This document shows positions 1 through 6,583 of a stretch of DNA of 8,688 bases, piece by piece. Source of the stretch: Bacteroidia bacterium. Lineage in GTDB: Bacteria > Bacteroidota > Bacteroidia > Cytophagales > Cyclobacteriaceae. The stretch's first letter is position 1; each line of letters opens with the position of its first letter. The notes below the pieces were generated by a model. That model was not told the origin of the DNA. It did not search any database and saw only the letters and a program-made list of their open reading frames with translations. Location: positions 1-8,688 of the forward strand of contig JAENVX010000348.1 of assembly GCA_016650355.1 (NCBI GenBank), read 5' to 3'. The position numbers were made by a program, and so were the translations under genes.

Positions 1-45
1 ATGCATCCGGAAGTGGCCGTTCATTTTCCGGAAACGAGTAAGTAA
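1..45 (+). CDS. possible C-terminal end of a gene entering from the left
   Basis: Frame 1 is open from the first base and ends at a TAA at 43-45, giving a short tail ending HFPETSK. A gene ending here would converge on the minus-strand acyltransferase with 39 bp between the two stop codons, and a hairpin at 77-104 would follow it. With only 14 codons visible there is no family signal and the reading frame could be accidental. The ATG at 1-3 is probably internal or coincidental rather than a start. Function cannot be assigned. Confidence 0.3.
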   Translation: MHPEVAVHFPETSK

Positions 46-76
46 TTCTTTCAAACTAACCCTCCATAGAAAGTTG

Positions 77-104
77 TCATAGCGTTATTTGATCAACGCT
101 GTGA
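77..104. terminator. hairpin at convergent gene ends, candidate terminator
   Basis: TCATAGCGTT (77-86) pairs with AACGCTGTGA (95-104) around an 8-nt loop. As + strand RNA the stem is 10 pairs including one U-G wobble; as minus-strand RNA the same position is an A-C mismatch. It lies 31 nt after the stop of the putative + strand gene and overlaps the stop codon of the minus-strand acyltransferase (85-87). The + strand sequence that follows is only moderately T-rich, with no clean T run, so this is a structural candidate and not a textbook intrinsic terminator. Confidence 0.4.
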
Positions 105-1425
105 TCGCTTCTATTATTTTCTGTCTTTCAATAATGAGTGAGGTAAATGACTGCTGGTTTCTCTGTAACAACTTTCTGAGTTTTAATTTTTGTTTAAACA
201 GAAGAAACCATCGGATGTATCGCATACTGAACAAACCGGAGAGGTAAAAGATTATTACAAGTAAAATTCCTACCCAGACAATGTCGGTAATCCAGAAGCC
301 AGTTATGCCTAAGATAAGGTACCAGGCGATAAAAAAAACAATACCAATCGACATGGCAACAGAGCCTTTAAAGGCCTGATTTACTTTCTTGTGAGGTACC
401 TCAATACCTTCCCTTGAAAAAAGATTCAATTTTCGAAAGTAAAAAATGGTAGTATAATAAGGAATGATGTTGAATATCATTCCAACCAAAAACAGTGGAA
501 AAGTAAGGATCAATTGGAGTAGTTCTTTTGTGGAGACAAAAATAGAAAGTTCAGCAATGGATCCATCTGATATGCCAAGGTTTCTGATTCTTCTTAAGTA
601 ATCGTCTAGTTTTAGTTCAAGATCTGCAAGAAGCTGAGGCTGATGTTCACTCAATGTTTGAATTGATTTGATCACGTTTTGCTGAAAAATAAACTCTTCG
701 TTTTTTTTACTTGCGCTTTTGTTTTCATTCTGAAAGTTGCTCTTCAAAATTAGTTCAACCTTTTTTACGATGGAATCCAGGCTCTCATGTTGGACATGAA
801 GAATTATTTCTTTGAGACGTTCCTCAACCAAATTAGTTAGTCGTACTACTTCAGATGCGTCTGAGGAAAACTCACTGATGGAAAGTGGTTTGCCTATGTT
901 AATAAACAGTTCACTTTGAAACCGATGAGGGTTGCCATAATTCAAACCAATCGGGATAATATCTACTTCAACTTTACTAGGGGAATATTCTCGGGCGCCT
1001 ATTGCCATTCTGGCAACACCGGTTTTAAGTTTTCGGATTCTTTTTTCCGTTACACTATTGCCTTCTGGGAAAACAAGAATAGCTCCGCCCTGATGCAACA
1101 ACTCAAAGCACTTGGAAAATATTGCCTCGTTGTTATGGGTTTCGTTAGGCAGGATCGATCGTCTATAAACTGGGATCATATTTAAGTATTTTTGATAGAA
1201 CCAGGATTTTATTCCTGTACCAAAAAACTCGGCAGCAGAGAGAAAATGAATGGATCGACCTATACATGTGGCCACAACCATAGGATCCATAAATGCGCTG
1301 GGGTGGTTGGCAACAAAAATTACTGGTCCCTTGGCGGGGATATAGCGATGACCTGTTATCGCGATTTTCCTAAAGTAGGAATTGAGTGTAAGCCGAATGA
1401 TCCACTTTACAACAATGTAGAGCAC
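85..1425 (-). CDS. PlsC-family acyltransferase with C-terminal membrane segments
   Basis: Predicted membrane glycerolipid acyltransferase of 446 residues, which would transfer a fatty acyl group to glycerol-3-phosphate, a lysophosphatidate or a related lipid. The catalytic motif is NHPSAFMDP with H41 and D47. That is H(x)5D, one residue longer than the classical H(x)4D of PlsC and like the form I recall for yeast Gat1/Gat2-type enzymes. The other blocks are present: PVYRR (85-89), FPEGNS (119-124) and IIPIG (157-161). After a charged, probably helical middle (about 185-300) come about three hydrophobic segments (about 303-328, 354-379, 381-401) and a basic tail, so it is longer than a minimal PlsC (about 240 residues). 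The start is GTG: an in-frame TAA lies three codons upstream and no ATG is available. No Shine-Dalgarno is seen. It lies 57 bp behind the CotH-like gene on the same strand, so cotranscription is likely. The exact acceptor lipid cannot be read from sequence. Confidence 0.87.
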   Translation of the reverse strand: MLYIVVKWIIRLTLNSYFRKIAITGHRYIPAKGPVIFVANHPSAFMDPMVVATCIGRSIHFLSAAEFFGTGIKSWFYQKYLNMIPVYRRSILPNETHNNEAIFSKCFELLHQGGAILVFPEGNSVTEKRIRKLKTGVARMAIGAREYSPSKVEVDIIPIGLNYGNPHRFQSELFINIGKPLSISEFSSDASEVVRLTNLVEERLKEIILHVQHESLDSIVKKVELILKSNFQNENKSASKKNEEFIFQQNVIKSIQTLSEHQPQLLADLELKLDDYLRRIRNLGISDGSIAELSIFVSTKELLQLILTFPLFLVGMIFNIIPYYTTIFYFRKLNLFSREGIEVPHKKVNQAFKGSVAMSIGIVFFIAWYLILGITGFWITDIVWVGILLVIIFYLSGLFSMRYIRWFLLFKQKLKLRKLLQRNQQSFTSLIIERQKIIEAITALIK

Positions 1426-1482
1426 AATCGATTATTTGTTAGGCAATTTCAAAACTGGTTATTTATAGAGAACGAAACCTTC

Positions 1483-2562
1483 CTATTTTTTATCCAATCC
1501 CTGGATTACAACATTGCCAGTGCCATCCTTCCTGCAGGGATAATCAAAATCAGTGTTAGCTAATTTTGGATTGTTGATTGTTTTATAGAATTCATCCAGA
1601 AATTTTACGGTAGCCTTTACATACCCTTGGTCTAATAAAGTGTTTTTTGTGTACACATTATAAATATCTTCTTTTAATTGATTGAAGTGAGAGAAGATGC
1701 CATCCAGGGAAGACAAATTGTTCATACAATATCCCCGATACCGTCTCACACGGATAGAACCCAATTGCAATGCCTCGGCCGGTTTGGCATAAGGAGCATC
1801 TACAATACCTGCATGATCAAAATCGTATGGAACTGTTGAAGGCATGGTGCTTGAGTCGATAGCGATCAATTTTACATTTTGATAATATTGAACCGACCAG
1901 TCTGTGTTGCCAATCATATATTCGAAAACGGCCATTTTCAAATAATCTTCACTTATTGTTCGTTCTGGTCTTACCATTTTTCCTTCGATAAGGATGGAAT
2001 TGTTGCGCTTGGCCATTTGATGTTCATCTTCTAGCAGTATTCCGTAAAGCGGTTCAGATATTTTTCCCTTGTCAGTATCGTTGTAGGTAACTTTCACCAG
2101 ACGCGCCCGAAAGCTCTTGGGACTTACCAGATTGGATAATTTGTAGACCAGGTATTCTTGTAGTACATATTTTTCATTTTTACATGGCGTCACTAACTTT
2201 ATTTTATGTTGGTTGTGGAAGATCGAATTTTGTGGCGTGTAGTCTTTTGAGAAATTAAGCATGAGTGGAGGGTATGAGCAGTTACCCTGGGTTCTTCGAA
2301 AATGCCCCCGGGTTTTTACTTGAATTGGGATGGTCACCAAGCTACTATCACTTGCCTTATAGGAAAGGGTGATATCATGATATTGCATGTCATCAGACCT
2401 GTCTTTAACTAACTCGCGGATTTTACCTGAAAGTTGAATATTGAGAACTTCTTCACTATCAAAAAGCCCAACAGCAAGCTGAGGAACTTGGGTTTTGCCT
2501 ATTGTACAAAGGAAACATGATAAAAAGCAGGTGATGAAAAAGGAACGGGCAAGTCTTTTCAT
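1483..2562 (-). CDS. secreted CotH-like (atypical kinase fold) protein
   Basis: Exported protein of 359 residues. A hydrophobic signal segment covers about residues 7-21, with cleavage likely near residues 22-25. The layout resembles the CotH family of atypical kinases: a KTRGHFRR block (83-90), the PPLMLNF strand (98-104), KLVTPC (122-127), a helix containing LQEYLVYKL (134-142), and GILLEDE (174-180), which corresponds to the GxYxxxE region of CotH. The likely catalytic region is GNTDWSVQYYQN (218-229) with D221 and N229, and the metal-binding region is PYDFDH (245-250) with D247 and D249, followed by APYAKP and RRYRGYC (273-279). Family knowledge: bacterial CotH phosphorylates secreted proteins; no such substrate is visible here. 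Similar proteins in Bacteroidota are usually annotated as hypothetical, so membership is my reading of motif order. It is transcribed divergently from the DUF4956 gene, 171 bp away, and is followed by the acyltransferase gene. A non-kinase role is possible. Confidence 0.65.
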   Translation of the reverse strand: MKRLARSFFITCFLSCFLCTIGKTQVPQLAVGLFDSEEVLNIQLSGKIRELVKDRSDDMQYHDITLSYKASDSSLVTIPIQVKTRGHFRRTQGNCSYPPLMLNFSKDYTPQNSIFHNQHKIKLVTPCKNEKYVLQEYLVYKLSNLVSPKSFRARLVKVTYNDTDKGKISEPLYGILLEDEHQMAKRNNSILIEGKMVRPERTISEDYLKMAVFEYMIGNTDWSVQYYQNVKLIAIDSSTMPSTVPYDFDHAGIVDAPYAKPAEALQLGSIRVRRYRGYCMNNLSSLDGIFSHFNQLKEDIYNVYTKNTLLDQGYVKATVKFLDEFYKTINNPKLANTDFDYPCRKDGTGNVVIQGLDKK

Positions 2563-2639
2563 GAAGAAATTGGTGTTACCGATGATGGACTACTTTTTAT
2601 CTAATATAATATATTTTAATAGAAGCGTCCGTGGTTTAT

Positions 2640-2647
2640 TACTTTTG
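2640..2647 (+). promoter_or_regulatory. candidate -7 promoter element for the DUF4956-phosphatase operon
   Basis: TACTTTTG exactly matches the Bacteroidota primary-sigma -7 consensus TAnnTTTG. Transcription would start near 2654, leaving about an 80-nt leader before the ATG at 2734. The -33 element (TTTG or TTG about 19-21 bp upstream) is poor: only a TTTT at 2614-2617 lies near. An 8-mer with two free positions arises by chance fairly often in AT-rich DNA. For the divergent CotH-like gene the best minus-strand candidate is TATATTAG (complement of 2601-2608), one mismatch from consensus. Confidence 0.35.
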
Positions 2648-2733
2648 TATGCTACTATGTAGAGTTTGCCTGGATTGACTGTAACCTTATGTAGTAACAC
2701 TGGATACAGTAAATATCTTTTATATATTTATAG

Positions 2734-3312
2734 ATGGACAAAACGCAATTATTTACTTCCTATTTTCTTCTCAGATTGTTGATCAATACAGTTTCAATGA
2801 TCATTTTGGTTCGCTTTGTTTATTATAACACATACAAAAAGAAGGATTCTTTCTTCACCTTTTTTCTTTTGAATTTGATTGTTTTCCTCTTGGCATTTAT
2901 GCTGGAGCGAACTGGAGCCTTTAGCTCTATCGGAAGTGCCTTTGGATTGCTGGCAGCTTTCTCGCTGCTTCGCTTTCGTACTGAGACAATCTCCATGAAG
3001 GATATGACCTATCTTTTTATCATCATGACCTTCGGTCTTCTCAATTCGGTAATGAAGGGAACCTATTTGGAGATTATAACAATAAACGCAATGATCATCG
3101 CAGTGGTCTACGTAGTGGACGGCAACCAGCTTATGCGAAATCAACGGTTTAAAACAATTGAATACCCTTCCCTTGAAAATATACGGCCGGACAAGCAAGC
3201 GCAGCTCATCTCAGACTTGCGTGACCGCACCGGACTTGACATTCAGAAGATTACTATTGAGCATATTGATTTTGGAAAAGAGAGGGCTATAATAAAAATA
3301 TATTACTATTAG
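2734..3312 (+). CDS. DUF4956 integral membrane protein
   Basis: Membrane protein of 192 residues matching the DUF4956 family: about four to five hydrophobic segments (about 8-30, 39-57, 65-79, 91-106, 112-129) followed by a roughly 60-residue soluble C-terminal domain. The family hallmark is the glycine-rich stretch leading into FSLLRFRTETISMKDMTYLF (76-95), with conserved RFRTE and KDMTYLF. The tail has DLRDRTGLDI (161-170) and ends in alternating hydrophobic residues suggestive of a small beta-containing domain. The function is unknown. Family members are often encoded beside VTC-domain polyphosphate polymerases and CotH-family proteins, so a part in polyphosphate or phosphotransfer at the membrane is a fair guess only. 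It starts at the first ATG after the divergent region, lacks a Shine-Dalgarno, and ends 2 bp before the phosphatase start, indicating one transcript and probable translational coupling. Confidence 0.85.
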   Translation: MDKTQLFTSYFLLRLLINTVSMIILVRFVYYNTYKKKDSFFTFFLLNLIVFLLAFMLERTGAFSSIGSAFGLLAAFSLLRFRTETISMKDMTYLFIIMTFGLLNSVMKGTYLEIITINAMIIAVVYVVDGNQLMRNQRFKTIEYPSLENIRPDKQAQLISDLRDRTGLDIQKITIEHIDFGKERAIIKIYYY

Positions 3313-3314
3313 AT

Positions 3315-4733
3315 ATGAGTAGATTGATTACACTTTTTCTGACTGTTTTTTTTTCGACAGCTTATGCACAAGAAATTCTTGTGCCACCATATTTACAACC
3401 TGGCAACTCTCCAAACTTAAGGAAAGAGGGGAAAGTTATAATCTGGCAAACGGATAGCATCCCTGGAAATTACAAAGTGGAATGCAGTCAGGTATCGGCA
3501 GCATCAGCGAAACCTATTGTGGCCAAAGCGAATTCAGTAAAATTGAGATTAAGCAATAAAACCACTTTTCTTTACCGCGCAAATCTTTCAGGCTTGGACT
3601 TTGATGCCACCTATTCCTACCAGGTTGGTTTGAATGGAAATACCATCTATAAAGGATCATTTGAAACCAGGACCAAAAAACCGAAGACGCGCTTTGCTGT
3701 ATTTGGCGATTGCGGTGTAGGATCACCCGAGCAGGCAAAAGTGGCATACCAGATTTTTCAGCAGAAGCCACAGTTTGCTCTCTTAACTGGAGATCTTGTT
3801 TATTCCTACGGCCGCGAACTGGAGTATCGCAAGCGATTTTTCCCTTACTACCTTGCTCCTGAAGCAATACCAGAAAAAGGTGCACCATTAATGAATTCAA
3901 TTCCCTTTTATATGATGGCTGGCAATCACGATGTGTATAGCGCTGATTTTACTAAATATCCTGACGGCCTTGCTTATTTTTATTACAGTGATTTGCCATT
4001 GAATGCCCCGATTCCAACTGCAACAGTTGAGGCCATTGGGGATACCGAAACGGTTAAAGTATTCAAAAAAAATACTTCACCTCGTTTTCCAAGGATAACG
4101 AATTATTCATTCGACTACGGTAACGTACACGTTGCTGTTCTGGATGCCAACAGTTACGTTAACCCGGTAGACCACGCACTGGTTAATTGGCTGATGAACG
4201 ATATGCGCCTGAGTAAAGCAGACTGGAAAATTTTGGCTTACCATCAACCAGCTTTCAATTCAAGTCTAAGGCATTATGATTATCAGATCATGCGAGTATT
4301 GGCGCCAATAACAGAAAAACTAGGAATCGACCTTGTGTTGACAGGTCATGTCCACTCTTACCAGCGCACTGTGCCTTTAAGATTTAGTCCCGAAATGGGG
4401 GCAACAGATAATAGATATACAATTGCCGAAAACGGAAGAGTGAATGGCGAATTTAAACTGGACACATTATTTAACGGAAAATCAAATACAAAAGCAGACG
4501 GAATCATTTATGTAACAACTGGTGCAGGAGGTGCTGCGCTTTACGATACGGAGATTAGTGAAAAGCCTGAGTTGTGGAAAAAAGGCCCTCCTGAAAACTG
4601 GGCACCTTATACAGCCAAACTGGTTTCGGACAGGCATTCATTTACTATGATTGAAACGGATGGTGCTAAATTAACACTAAAACAGATGGATGTTGATGGA
4701 AAAGTATTTGATGAAATTGCGATAACAAAATGA
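3315..4733 (+). CDS. secreted purple-acid-phosphatase-like metallophosphoesterase
   Basis: Exported phosphoesterase of 472 residues. The signal peptide is short and hydrophobic with an AYA cleavage site before Q19. Residues about 20-122 look like the fibronectin-III-like N-terminal domain of purple acid phosphatases, including IIWQTDS (42-48) and YSYQVGL (100-106). The catalytic domain keeps all seven dinuclear-metal ligands: D132 (GDCG), D160 and Y163 (GDLVY), N204 (GNHD), H310 (AYHQP), and H345 and H347 (GHVHSYQRT). The tyrosine three residues after the second Asp is the purple-acid-phosphatase trait, so the enzyme should hydrolyse phosphomonoesters or related substrates outside the cytoplasm. 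About 100 residues separate GNHD from the AYHQP histidine. It begins 2 bp after the DUF4956 stop with no Shine-Dalgarno, so it is probably cotranscribed. The substrate is unknown; the neighbourhood makes polyphosphate or a phosphorylated surface protein worth considering. Confidence 0.92.
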   Translation: MSRLITLFLTVFFSTAYAQEILVPPYLQPGNSPNLRKEGKVIIWQTDSIPGNYKVECSQVSAASAKPIVAKANSVKLRLSNKTTFLYRANLSGLDFDATYSYQVGLNGNTIYKGSFETRTKKPKTRFAVFGDCGVGSPEQAKVAYQIFQQKPQFALLTGDLVYSYGRELEYRKRFFPYYLAPEAIPEKGAPLMNSIPFYMMAGNHDVYSADFTKYPDGLAYFYYSDLPLNAPIPTATVEAIGDTETVKVFKKNTSPRFPRITNYSFDYGNVHVAVLDANSYVNPVDHALVNWLMNDMRLSKADWKILAYHQPAFNSSLRHYDYQIMRVLAPITEKLGIDLVLTGHVHSYQRTVPLRFSPEMGATDNRYTIAENGRVNGEFKLDTLFNGKSNTKADGIIYVTTGAGGAALYDTEISEKPELWKKGPPENWAPYTAKLVSDRHSFTMIETDGAKLTLKQMDVDGKVFDEIAITK

Positions 4734-4760
4734 GTTTGTATTGTTTGTTGTTGCATGCAT

Positions 4761-4780
4761 AATAATAGAATATTCTTATT
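4761..4780. repeat. AT-rich palindrome between operons
   Basis: A perfect 10-bp palindrome, AGAATATTCT (4767-4776), is flanked by AATA (4761-4764) and TATT (4777-4780), which extend the pairing past a 2-nt bulge. A second perfect palindrome, TGCATGCA, lies at 4752-4759. Both are in the 118-bp gap after the phosphatase gene and before the thiolase operon. They could be a weak terminator or a binding site for a dimeric regulator. The lack of G-C pairs and of a T run argues against a strong terminator. Confidence 0.3.
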
Positions 4781-4813
4781 CATTTGATCCTGATCATCCA
4801 TTGATAATATAAT

Positions 4814-4822
4814 TATACTTTG
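4814..4822 (+). promoter_or_regulatory. weak candidate -7 element upstream of the thiolase operon
   Basis: TATACTTTG followed by CA resembles the Bacteroidota -7 element TAnnTTTG but has one extra base between TA and TTTG. No well-spaced -33 TTG is present: the TTG at 4801-4803 is too close and the one at 4784-4786 too far. The location, about 30 nt before the start codon of the first gene of a four-gene operon, is what makes it worth listing. Initiation would fall near 4829. Confidence 0.25.
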
Positions 4823-4851
4823 CACAAAAATTTAGAAAATCTGAGGTAGAT

Positions 4852-6057
4852 ATGATGGATGCTTTTATCCTTGATGGAATAAGAACTCCGATTGGCAAAT
4901 TAGGTGGTAGCCTTTCAACGGTGAGAGCAGACGATCTTGCTGCGTTGGTGATAAGAGCCTTGACGGAACGAAATCCGAGCATCCCCCTCCAGGCAATAGA
5001 CGATGTTATCCTTGGTTGTTCAAACCAGGCAGGCGATGACAATCGAAACGTTGCGAGAATGGCTTTGCTGCTTGCTGGTCTTCCATTTACGGTGCCGGGC
5101 GAAACGGTGAATCGATTATGTGCGTCTGGAATGTCTTCTGTGATTAATGCTGCACGTGCAATAAAAGTTGGAGATGGAGATATTTTTGTTGCTGGTGGCG
5201 TAGAGCAGATGACACGAGGGCCGTGGGTAATTTCAAAAACTTCAAAGGCATTTGGTAATGATGCGCAACTTTTTGATTCAAGTTTCGGCTGGCGGTTTGT
5301 AAATCCTAAAATGCAAAACCTATATGGTATTGATTCGATGGGTGCCACTGCTGAGAACTTGGCTGAACTTTATAACATCACTCGGGTCGATCAAGACAAT
5401 TTTGCCTATCACTCTCAAATGAAAGCCAAAAGTGCACAACAAAGCGGCCGATTGGCTGAAGAAATTATCAAAGTTGAAGTTCCAGGAAATAGGAATATGA
5501 CAACTCCGTTTAGTGCTGATGAATTTGTGAAGCCGGACACTACCGTTAAAATATTATCGCAATTAAAACCAGCGTTCAATAAAGAAGGGAGTGTAACAGC
5601 GGGAAATTCATCTGGTTTAAACGATGGGGCAGCAGCGATGTATTTAGTATCAGAAGCCGCCATTAAAAAATATGGACTTGCGCCCAAGGTCAGAATAGTA
5701 TCATCAGCGGTGGTGGGTGTGGAACCTCGCATCATGGGAATAGGACCTGTTGAGGCAACAAAAAAAGCACTGGATAAAGCAGGACTAACGTTGCAAGACA
5801 TAGATATTATTGAGTTGAATGAAGCTTTTGCTGCGCAGTCACTTGCGTGCATTCGCGACCTTGGTTTAGATGATAATGACCCGCGCATCAATCCAAATGG
5901 AGGAGCAATTGCTCTTGGGCACCCACTCGGTATGTCGGGTGCCAGAATTATTCAAAGTGCTATGATTGAATTACAGAGACAAAACAAAAAATATGCTTTG
6001 GCAACTATGTGTATTGGTGTTGGCCAAGGTTACGCTGTCATTTTAGAAAAAGTTTAA
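4852..6057 (+). CDS. thiolase, acetyl-CoA acyltransferase (PcaF-like)
   Basis: Cytoplasmic thiolase of 401 residues, full length for the family. It would cleave 3-oxoacyl-CoA with CoA to acetyl-CoA plus a shortened acyl-CoA, or run the reverse condensation. The nucleophilic cysteine is C90 in NRLCASGMSS, the second-half motif NEAF has N323, the catalytic histidine is H357 in GHPLG, and the acid/base cysteine is C387 in CIGVGQG. GCSNQAGDDNRNVARMA (55-71) and GWRFVNPKM with GIDSM shortly after resemble the 3-oxoadipyl-CoA thiolase (PcaF/PaaJ) subgroup more than PhaA or FadA. No aromatic-degradation gene is in view, so the substrate is open. Two adjacent ATGs compete (4852 and 4855). GAGG at 4843-4846 lies 5 nt before the first and 8 nt before the second, and is the only Shine-Dalgarno-like site before a gene here. 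It leads a four-gene operon; the next gene starts 10 bp after its stop. Confidence 0.93.
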   Translation: MMDAFILDGIRTPIGKLGGSLSTVRADDLAALVIRALTERNPSIPLQAIDDVILGCSNQAGDDNRNVARMALLLAGLPFTVPGETVNRLCASGMSSVINAARAIKVGDGDIFVAGGVEQMTRGPWVISKTSKAFGNDAQLFDSSFGWRFVNPKMQNLYGIDSMGATAENLAELYNITRVDQDNFAYHSQMKAKSAQQSGRLAEEIIKVEVPGNRNMTTPFSADEFVKPDTTVKILSQLKPAFNKEGSVTAGNSSGLNDGAAAMYLVSEAAIKKYGLAPKVRIVSSAVVGVEPRIMGIGPVEATKKALDKAGLTLQDIDIIELNEAFAAQSLACIRDLGLDDNDPRINPNGGAIALGHPLGMSGARIIQSAMIELQRQNKKYALATMCIGVGQGYAVILEKV

Positions 6058-6067
6058 ACTCCAAATC

Positions 6068-6583
6068 ATGCAATTACAATTAACACAAAAAGAAACTCGA
6101 TCCGAATTATTTGAAACAGTTGGAAATTTTCTAAGCTCGCTTAAACTTAAAGTTGCATCAAAAGATTTTGAAAGACCTTGGGGCGGATTTTATGTTATCA
6201 ATGAGGAACAAGCACAGCAATTCAGTAAAATATTTTTCCCAAATGTAGAATTTTCTGATTTGCAGATCAGCGGGAAACTTAGTCCGAAAATATTGATGGT
6301 GGAGGCCAACAAAAGATTGTCATGGCAATATCACAACAGGCGGGCAGAGATTTGGAAGTTGATTGGCGGTACTGCAGGGGTGGTAATAAGTTCTACGGAT
6401 GAACAAGGTCCTTTACAAAAATTAAAAGAGCAAGAGGTAATCCAGCTTGCGCAAGGGCAGCGCCATAGGTTGGTAGGTACAGATGGTTGGGGTGTGATTG
6501 CCGAAATATGGCGACATACGGATGCCCGTAATCCTTCTGACGAGAATGACATCATTCGGTTGCAAGATGATTTTGGAAGATGA
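6068..6583 (+). CDS. stand-alone cupin, type II phosphomannose isomerase C-terminal domain
   Basis: Small cytoplasmic cupin of 171 residues matching the C-terminal isomerase part of bifunctional mannose-1-phosphate guanylyltransferase/mannose-6-phosphate isomerases. RPWGGFYVI (36-44) opens the domain. LSWQYHNRRAEIW (84-96) supplies Q87, H89 and E94, and QRHRL (131-135) supplies H133, together the expected cupin metal ligands. The tail ENDIIRLQDDFGR (159-171) closely follows the EDDIxRLxDDYGR signature of the family. The nucleotidyltransferase half is absent, and the roughly 30-residue leader before RPWG is too short to be one. The likely role is isomerisation of a sugar phosphate or binding of one; some homologues in Bacteroidota are named phosphoheptose isomerase without much support. 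Its TGA stop overlaps the next gene's ATG (ATGA, 6580-6583), indicating translational coupling to the ureohydrolase. Confidence 0.85.
   Translation: MQLQLTQKETRSELFETVGNFLSSLKLKVASKDFERPWGGFYVINEEQAQQFSKIFFPNVEFSDLQISGKLSPKILMVEANKRLSWQYHNRRAEIWKLIGGTAGVVISSTDEQGPLQKLKEQEVIQLAQGQRHRLVGTDGWGVIAEIWRHTDARNPSDENDIIRLQDDFGR

Noticed and set aside
24..34. palindrome TTTCCGGAAA as a terminator or operator
   Set aside because: It has no loop, lies inside the putative reading frame, and is followed by no T run; short palindromes of this size occur by chance.
916..1563. two successive + strand open frames of 89 and 123 codons
   Set aside because: Both lie opposite the acyltransferase core motifs and the gap before it; no domain, signal or promoter supports them.
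2794..3198. 134-codon minus-strand open frame
   Set aside because: Antisense to the DUF4956 gene, with Lys/Gln/Glu-rich, domainless translation.
3514..3900. 128-codon minus-strand open frame
   Set aside because: Antisense to the phosphatase, including its GDLVY region; no independent support.
4794..5348. 184-codon open frame on the minus strand
   Set aside because: It lies antisense across the thiolase, whose catalytic motifs are intact; its translation has no recognisable domain and reflects the codon bias of the real gene.
5415..5891. 158-codon open frame on the minus strand
   Set aside because: Antisense to the well-conserved second half of the thiolase and rich in Ser and Ala as expected for a shadow frame.
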